DNA of 19,331 nucleotides. Origin: an uncultured Gammaproteobacteria bacterium (GTDB lineage: Bacteria > Pseudomonadota > Gammaproteobacteria > GCA-2729495). The position numbers and the translations under genes are program-made. This document shows positions 15,319 to 19,331 of this stretch, piece by piece. Where the stretch lies: contig CAMYJV010000020.1 in assembly GCA_947258805.1 (NCBI GenBank), positions 1 to 19,331 on the forward strand, in the 5' to 3' direction. Below the pieces are notes generated by a model, which was not told the origin of the DNA, searched no databases, and saw only the letters and a list, made by a program, of their open reading frames with translations. How positions within the stretch are numbered: the first letter of the stretch is position 1; the number at the start of each line of letters is the position of its first letter.

Positions 15319-15957
15319 TCAGCTGCGGCGGGCCCCGGCGCGCAGGCTGCTGGCCAGGCGCCGGTGCAGGGGACTGCTCCGCGGAATGTGGGCCAGCAGG
15401 AACTCCATCTGGTCGGCCAGCACGCGGCGGCCTTTCAGGTAGATGTACTCGGCATAGGTGGGCGTGAACGGCACGGCCAGCAACTGCAGGCCTGCCTGCT
15501 CGGGGGTGCGACCGCCCTTGTGGTTGTTGCAGCGCCGGCAGGCGCTGACCACGTTCTGCCACAGGTCGCCGCCGCCCTGGCTCAGCGGGCGCACGTGGTC
15601 GCGGGTCAGGTCCCGGATCATGAAATGCTGGCCGCAGTACAGGCACAGATAGCCATCGCGCCGGAACAGCGTCTTGTTATTCAGCGGCGGCGTATAGCGC
15701 TCGCGCAGATCGGCGATGCCGTGAGTGCGGCCGATGGTGGCGACGATGGAATTCACCTCGACGGAGCTGCGCAGGCCCGACAGCGCATTCGTGCCCCCGA
15801 AGACCCGGAACAGCGGCGTGCCGCAGGTGTAGGCCACCTGTTCCGTGTGATACAGGCGCACAGCCTCGCGGTAGTCGATCCACTCCAGCGGCATGCCCGC
15901 CACATCCGTGCGGAGCACTTGCTGGGAGAGTTCGTGCTGCTCTGTGAAGGTCTCCAT
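15319..15957 (-). CDS. HNH endonuclease family protein
   Basis: A 212-residue protein with a clear HNH/zinc module in the middle: CLYC at 105-108, Asp120-His121 in LTRDHVRPLSQGG, Asn135 in WQNVVSAC, and the second cysteine pair at 140-143 followed by NNHKGGRTPEQAGL with His146. The cysteine pairs hold a structural zinc, and His121/Asn135/His146 are the expected catalytic set for a beta-beta-alpha metal nuclease. The N-terminal 95 residues (for example EWIDYREAVRLYHTEQVAY) are those of a widespread stand-alone HNH family found in many bacteria, not of McrA or homing types. The substrate and role are unknown; no methylase or toxin partner is adjacent. It precedes the VWA gene in the same direction by 95 bases. 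No strong terminator is seen between them, so co-transcription is possible. Confidence 0.88.
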   Translation of the reverse strand: METFTEQHELSQQVLRTDVAGMPLEWIDYREAVRLYHTEQVAYTCGTPLFRVFGGTNALSGLRSSVEVNSIVATIGRTHGIADLRERYTPPLNNKTLFRRDGYLCLYCGQHFMIRDLTRDHVRPLSQGGGDLWQNVVSACRRCNNHKGGRTPEQAGLQLLAVPFTPTYAEYIYLKGRRVLADQMEFLLAHIPRSSPLHRRLASSLRAGARRS

Positions 15958-16215
15958 GGTCTAAACCGGCCTCAATTGCTTTCGAATCTCCCAGACTGTG
16001 GTGAAAAAATCAACATATTTGCCCACAGTGCCAACATTCCGGCCCCAGGAGCAGTGGCCCTGCCGCTTCTGCCATGCGTGACTGCAAGGCCTATGTCATC
16101 ATTCGGTCTGCCGGCCGACCCGGGGCGCAAATCCTGGTTCCGGCTCCAACGGGACCAGCCGAAAAATCGATCCGCATAGTCGATTCAGATACTCGATCCA
16201 GACCGAGGAAGAACC
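15958..16215. other. Divergent spacer between the HNH gene and pntAA, with inverted repeat
   Basis: This 258-base spacer must hold promoters for both directions. It contains ACTGTGG (15995-16001) and CCACAGT (16023-16029), a perfect 7-bp inverted repeat with a 21-base A+T-rich spacer, which could be an operator. A good ribosome site GAGGAA (16205-16210) precedes the pntAA ATG by five bases. I find no convincing -35/-10 pair for either gene and no small gene. Confidence 0.4.
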
Positions 16216-17349
16216 ATGGGACTGACCATTGGCGTGGTGGCCGAAACCACGCCCGGAGAAAGACGCGTCGCGCTCGTGCCCGAGGTGCTGCGCAAGCTCC
16301 TGGCCGCTGGCGCCCGCGTGCTCGTGCAGACCGGCGCTGGCATCGCGGCTCGCATTCCGGACGCCGCTTTCGAGGGCGCGGAACTGGCCCCCGACGCCGC
16401 CAGCGTGCTCGGCGCCGCCGACGTACTGCTGAAGGTGCAGCCGCTGACCATCAACGAGGTCGCGCGGCTGAAATTCGGTGCCACGGTGATCGGCTTCATG
16501 CAGCCCCATCGCCAGACCGAGATGATCCGCGCGCTGTGCGACAAGGATGTGACCAGCCTGGCCATGGAGCTGGTACCGCGCATCTCGCGCGCGCAGTCAA
16601 TGGATGCGCTGTCGTCCCAGGCCTCGGTGGCCGGCTACAAGGCCGTGCTCCAGGGCGCCGCGACCCTCGACAAGTTCATGCCGATGCTGACGACGGCCGC
16701 GGGCACTATTCGCCCTGCCCAGGCACTGATCATCGGCGCCGGCGTCGCCGGCCTGCAGGCCATCGCCACGGCCCGGCGACTAGGCGCGGTGGTGGAAGCC
16801 TTCGACGTGCGCGGCGCGACGAAAGAACAGGTGGAATCCCTCGGCGCGAAATTTGTCGACACCGGCGTGTCGGCCGAAGGCGAAGGCGGCTACGCGCGCG
16901 AGCTCACCGCGGACGAACGCGAAAAACAACAGGCGGCACTGGAAGAACATATCGCGAAGGCCGACCTGGTGGTGACCACCGCCGCGGTGCCCGGCAAGCC
17001 GGCACCCAAGCTCATCAACAAGGCGACGGTCGAACGCATGCAGCCCGGTGCGGTGATCGTGGATCTTGGCGCCGAGAGCGGCGGCAACTTCGAACTCACC
17101 AAAGCGGGCGAGACGGTGAAGCATGGCGGCGTCACGATCATCGGCCCGGAGAATCTCGCTGCCACGGTGGCGCGCCACGCAAGCGAAATGTACGCCCGCA
17201 ACCTTTACAACCTGCTGGAACCCGCGTTGAAGGAAGGCCAGCTGCAGATCGACTGGGACGACGAGGTGTTTGCCGGCACGGTGCTGACGCGCGACGGCGA
17301 CGTGCTGCATGAAACCACCCGCACCGCCCTGGAAGGAGTTCAGTCATGA
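16216..17349 (+). CDS. pntAA: NAD(P) transhydrogenase, alpha subunit part 1 (NAD(H)-binding dI)
   Basis: A 377-residue soluble domain I of proton-translocating transhydrogenase, which passes hydride from NADH to NADP+ driven by the proton gradient. It corresponds to the separate PntAA of Rhodospirillum rubrum and is of normal length. The N-terminus MGLTIGVVAETTPGERRVAL is the alanine-dehydrogenase-like opening. The RQD loop that contacts the NADP(H) domain is seen as RISRAQSMD with Arg122, Gln127 and Asp130. The NAD-binding Rossmann motif is GAGVAGLQAIATARRLGA near 174-191, followed by EAFDVR. The protein sits on the cytosolic face and works as a dimer with PntAB and PntB. The start has GAGGAA five bases upstream. 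Its stop overlaps the pntAB start by ATGA (17346-17349). Confidence 0.96.
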   Translation: MGLTIGVVAETTPGERRVALVPEVLRKLLAAGARVLVQTGAGIAARIPDAAFEGAELAPDAASVLGAADVLLKVQPLTINEVARLKFGATVIGFMQPHRQTEMIRALCDKDVTSLAMELVPRISRAQSMDALSSQASVAGYKAVLQGAATLDKFMPMLTTAAGTIRPAQALIIGAGVAGLQAIATARRLGAVVEAFDVRGATKEQVESLGAKFVDTGVSAEGEGGYARELTADEREKQQAALEEHIAKADLVVTTAAVPGKPAPKLINKATVERMQPGAVIVDLGAESGGNFELTKAGETVKHGGVTIIGPENLAATVARHASEMYARNLYNLLEPALKEGQLQIDWDDEVFAGTVLTRDGDVLHETTRTALEGVQS

Positions 17350-17645
17350 TCGAGCTCAGCGGCTTCGCGGCGCTCTACATTTTCATGCTCGCGGCCTTCA
17401 CCGGCTACGAGGTCATCGCCAAGGTGCCGGCCATCCTGCACACCCCGCTGATGTCGGGCTCCAACTTCGTGCACGGCATCGTCGTGGTGGGCGCGATGGT
17501 GGCCCTCGGCCACGCTGAAACTACGGCCGGCTACATCATCGGCTTCCTCGGCGTGCTGCTCGGCGCGGGTAACGCCGTGGGCGGCTACGTGGTGACCGAC
17601 AGAATGCTGGAAATGTTCAGGACCAGTGGGGAGAAGAAGTCGTGA
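17346..17645 (+). CDS. pntAB: NAD(P) transhydrogenase, alpha subunit part 2 (membrane dIIa)
   Basis: A 99-residue membrane protein with three hydrophobic segments (about 6-26, 42-56 and 60-82), including FMLAAFTGYEVIAKVPAILH and the conserved loop TPLMSGSNFVHGIV. It is the membrane part of the alpha subunit, which in E. coli is fused to the NAD-binding domain and here, as in Rhodospirillum, is a separate polypeptide. It forms the proton channel together with the PntB helices. The gene overlaps pntAA and pntB by four bases on each side, so the three products are made in a coupled way. The C-terminus is basic (RTSGEKKS) and probably cytosolic. Confidence 0.95.
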   Translation: MIELSGFAALYIFMLAAFTGYEVIAKVPAILHTPLMSGSNFVHGIVVVGAMVALGHAETTAGYIIGFLGVLLGAGNAVGGYVVTDRMLEMFRTSGEKKS

Positions 17646-19027
17646 ATGGCCTTCTTTCCACCAGCTTGCTGATCGAGGTCAGCTACTACGTCGCTGCCTT
17701 CCTGTTCATCATGGGACTCAAGCGCATGAGTTCTCCTGTCACGGCCGCCAGCGGCATCAAGTGGGCGGGCCTGGGCATGGTCGTCGCGACGGCGATCACC
17801 TTCCTGTATCCGGAGATGCACAACTTTGTGCTGACGACCGCGGCGATTTTCGTCGGCGGCGTGCTGGCCTGGTGGACAGGCAAACGCGTGGCCATGACCG
17901 ACATGCCGCAGATGATCGCGCTGTACAACGGCATGGGCGGCGGCGCGGCCGCGGCGATCTCGGCCGTTGAACTCCTCGGTGGCCGCGAACTCGGACCGGT
18001 GGTCACAACGCTGGCGGTGCTCGGCGGCCTGATCGGCTCGGTGTCTTTCTCCGGCAGCATGGTCGCCTTTGCCAAGCTGCAGGGCCTGGTCCGGAAAGAC
18101 GTGCGGTTCCGCGGGCAGAACCTCGTGAACATTGCCATCCTGGCCGCGGCCGCCGCGCTGGGCGTACTGCTGATCGCAGGCAACGGTTCGACCAACATCC
18201 TGGCACTGATGTTCCTGTCTGCCCTGGTACTCGGCGTGACGATGACGCTGCCGATTGGTGGGGCGGACATGCCAGTGGTGATTTCGCTATACAACGCGCT
18301 CACCGGACTCGCCGTCGCCTTCGAGGGCTTCGTGCTCGACAACGCGGCGATGATCATCGCCGGTACCGTGGTCGGCTCCGCCGGCACGCTGCTGACCCAG
18401 CTGATGGCGAAGGCCATGAACCGCTCGCTGGGCAATGTGCTGTTCAGTGGCTTCGGAGATTCTTCCGGCGGCGGTGCCACCGGCGAAACAACTGGCGCGA
18501 TGAAGGCCATCGACGCGAGCGATGCCGGTATCATGATGGCCTTTGCGGAGAAGGTGCTGATCGTGCCCGGCTACGGCATGGCCGTCGCCCAGGCGCAGCA
18601 CAAGGTCTGGGAACTGACCCAGCTGCTGCGCGACCGCGGTGTGACGGTGAAGTTCGCGATCCACCCGGTGGCCGGGCGCATGCCGGGCCACATGAATGTG
18701 CTGCTGGCCGAGGCCGGCGTGCCCTACGACATCATCTACGACCAAGACGAAATCAACCCGGAGTTCGACAACGCAGACGTCGCACTGATCATCGGTGCCA
18801 ACGACGTAGTGAACCCGGTAGCACGTACCGATACCACCAGCCCGATCTACGGCATGCCGATCCTGAACGCGGACAAGGCGCGCAACTGCATCGTGATCAA
18901 GCGCGGGCAGGGCGCCGGGTTCTCCGGGATTCAAAACGCGCTGTTCTTCCTGGATAACACGCGGATGCTTTACGGAGACGGGCAGGCGGCCGTGTCGGAG
19001 CTGATCCAGTCGATTAAGTCGCTGTAG
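17642..19027 (+). CDS. pntB: NAD(P) transhydrogenase, beta subunit (membrane dIIb plus NADP(H)-binding dIII)
   Basis: A 461-residue protein, the normal length. Residues about 7-265 contain the transmembrane helices. The part ALYNGMGGGAAAAI near 93-106 carries Asn where, as I recall, E. coli has the proton-channel His91; Asn is common in split-alpha enzymes. Residues about 290-461 are the NADP(H) domain, with PGYGMAVAQAQH (309-320), HPVAGRMPGHMNVLLAEAG (341-359), GANDVVNP (385-392) and KRGQGAGFSG (420-429). Together with PntAA and PntAB it makes NADPH for biosynthesis and oxidative defence. The start is GTG at 17642, overlapping the pntAB stop by GTGA. No U-run terminator follows; a fold-back element begins 13 bases after the stop. 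Confidence 0.97.
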   Translation: MNGLLSTSLLIEVSYYVAAFLFIMGLKRMSSPVTAASGIKWAGLGMVVATAITFLYPEMHNFVLTTAAIFVGGVLAWWTGKRVAMTDMPQMIALYNGMGGGAAAAISAVELLGGRELGPVVTTLAVLGGLIGSVSFSGSMVAFAKLQGLVRKDVRFRGQNLVNIAILAAAAALGVLLIAGNGSTNILALMFLSALVLGVTMTLPIGGADMPVVISLYNALTGLAVAFEGFVLDNAAMIIAGTVVGSAGTLLTQLMAKAMNRSLGNVLFSGFGDSSGGGATGETTGAMKAIDASDAGIMMAFAEKVLIVPGYGMAVAQAQHKVWELTQLLRDRGVTVKFAIHPVAGRMPGHMNVLLAEAGVPYDIIYDQDEINPEFDNADVALIIGANDVVNPVARTDTTSPIYGMPILNADKARNCIVIKRGQGAGFSGIQNALFFLDNTRMLYGDGQAAVSELIQSIKSL

Positions 19028-19040
19028 CGGATTCTGGTGC

Positions 19041-19193
19041 GCGCGGGGGCGGGGTATCTGCCCTTCACTGCCGGCTTGCCCTCTGATTGTTCCGCGCTGG
19101 TCAGCCATGACAGCGGGACCACATTGTCTCGGAACATTTTGACGTGCTCGGCCGCCGACTCTTACGTTACGGGCAGAAACCCCGCCCCCACGC
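19041..19193. repeat. 153-bp fold-back element (REP doublet/BIME or MITE) after pntB
   Basis: The ends, 19041-19063 and 19171-19193, are 23-bp inverted repeats with two mismatches; the core is GGGGGCGGGGT and its complement ACCCCGCCCCC. Within it are nested stems TGTTCCG/CGGAACA (19088-19094 with 19130-19136) and TGGTC/GACCA (19098-19102 with 19117-19121). Each end can also fold alone as GGGC...GCCC, as REP units do. No clear target-site duplication is visible. It could be a REP pair, a non-autonomous transposable element, or a structured 3' end of the pnt message. Confidence 0.65.
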
Positions 19194-19331
19194 TCCGGTC
19201 GGTGGTAGCTCGGGCGAGATGGTTTCTATTCCCTGGGTCTTTTTCGTCCCCGCGGTACCAACGGCAGAGAAAAACTGCACGGCGATCAGTATCCGGAGAA
19301 CGAAGCCGGCAGCCGGTGTGGGGGTGGGTGC
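19194..19331. other. Right edge, no gene supported
   Basis: I see no start codon with a believable product and no RNA gene here. On the minus strand a frame is open from the window edge to a stop at 19167-19169 (about 54 codons), but the product is not recognisable and its end lies inside the fold-back repeat. Confidence 0.4.

Noticed and set aside
19167..19331. Open minus-strand frame running in from the right edge, possible gene end
   Set aside because: About 54 codons with no family signal, and its last codons lie inside the inverted-repeat element; open frames of this size are common at this G+C content.

Overview
The window looks like chromosomal DNA of a high-G+C gammaproteobacterium. 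I base this on the HdfR-like LysR regulator, the ExoIX/PolA-type 5'-3' exonuclease, the YniA-type kinase, the YjgN plus M48 pair and the split-alpha PntAA/PntAB/PntB transhydrogenase; the species is not identifiable by eye. Coding density is high, and stop/start overlaps of the ATGA or GTGA type are frequent. I see no tRNA, rRNA, CRISPR array, phage gene or intact insertion sequence.

Left part (1-6000). The 3' end of a TRAP transporter large permease gene stops at a bidirectional terminator. Facing it are a coupled minus-strand pair: a beta-propeller protein of SMP-30/NHL type and an unrecognised 110-residue protein. Divergent from these is a plus-strand run with a two-module VOC (glyoxalase-fold) protein and two 125-residue four-helix membrane proteins that are about 58 % identical and were clearly duplicated. 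A LysR regulator close to HdfR converges on the second copy. It is divergently paired, across an A+T-rich spacer with a 24-bp dyad, with a periplasmic or outer-membrane OmpA-domain protein.

Middle part (6000-15960). Nine genes all lie on the minus strand. In transcription order they are HNH endonuclease, VWA-domain (YfbK-like) lipoprotein, ECF sigma factor, transmembrane putative anti-sigma factor, 5'-3' exonuclease, fructosamine-kinase-family protein, YjgN/DUF898 membrane protein, M48 metallopeptidase and acetyl-CoA synthetase. Sigma and anti-sigma overlap by ATGA, as do exonuclease and kinase. Several other junctions are only about 6-32 bp, so the run from the VWA gene to the peptidase could be one long transcript. 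acs has its own upstream region with an activator-like dyad. A perfect 16-bp inverted repeat covers both candidate start codons of the sigma gene and is the most striking regulatory-looking structure in the window.

Right part (15960-19331). A complete pntAA-pntAB-pntB operon encodes proton-translocating NAD(P) transhydrogenase. It is followed by a 153-bp fold-back element whose 23-bp ends are near-perfect inverted repeats with nested internal stems. This is most likely a REP doublet/BIME or a MITE. The last 138 bases hold no gene I can support.

No obviously new defence or biosynthetic system is visible. The best candidates for undescribed biology are the sigma/anti-sigma/VWA-lipoprotein module with its start-codon hairpin, the fold-back element after pntB, and the duplicated membrane-protein pair.
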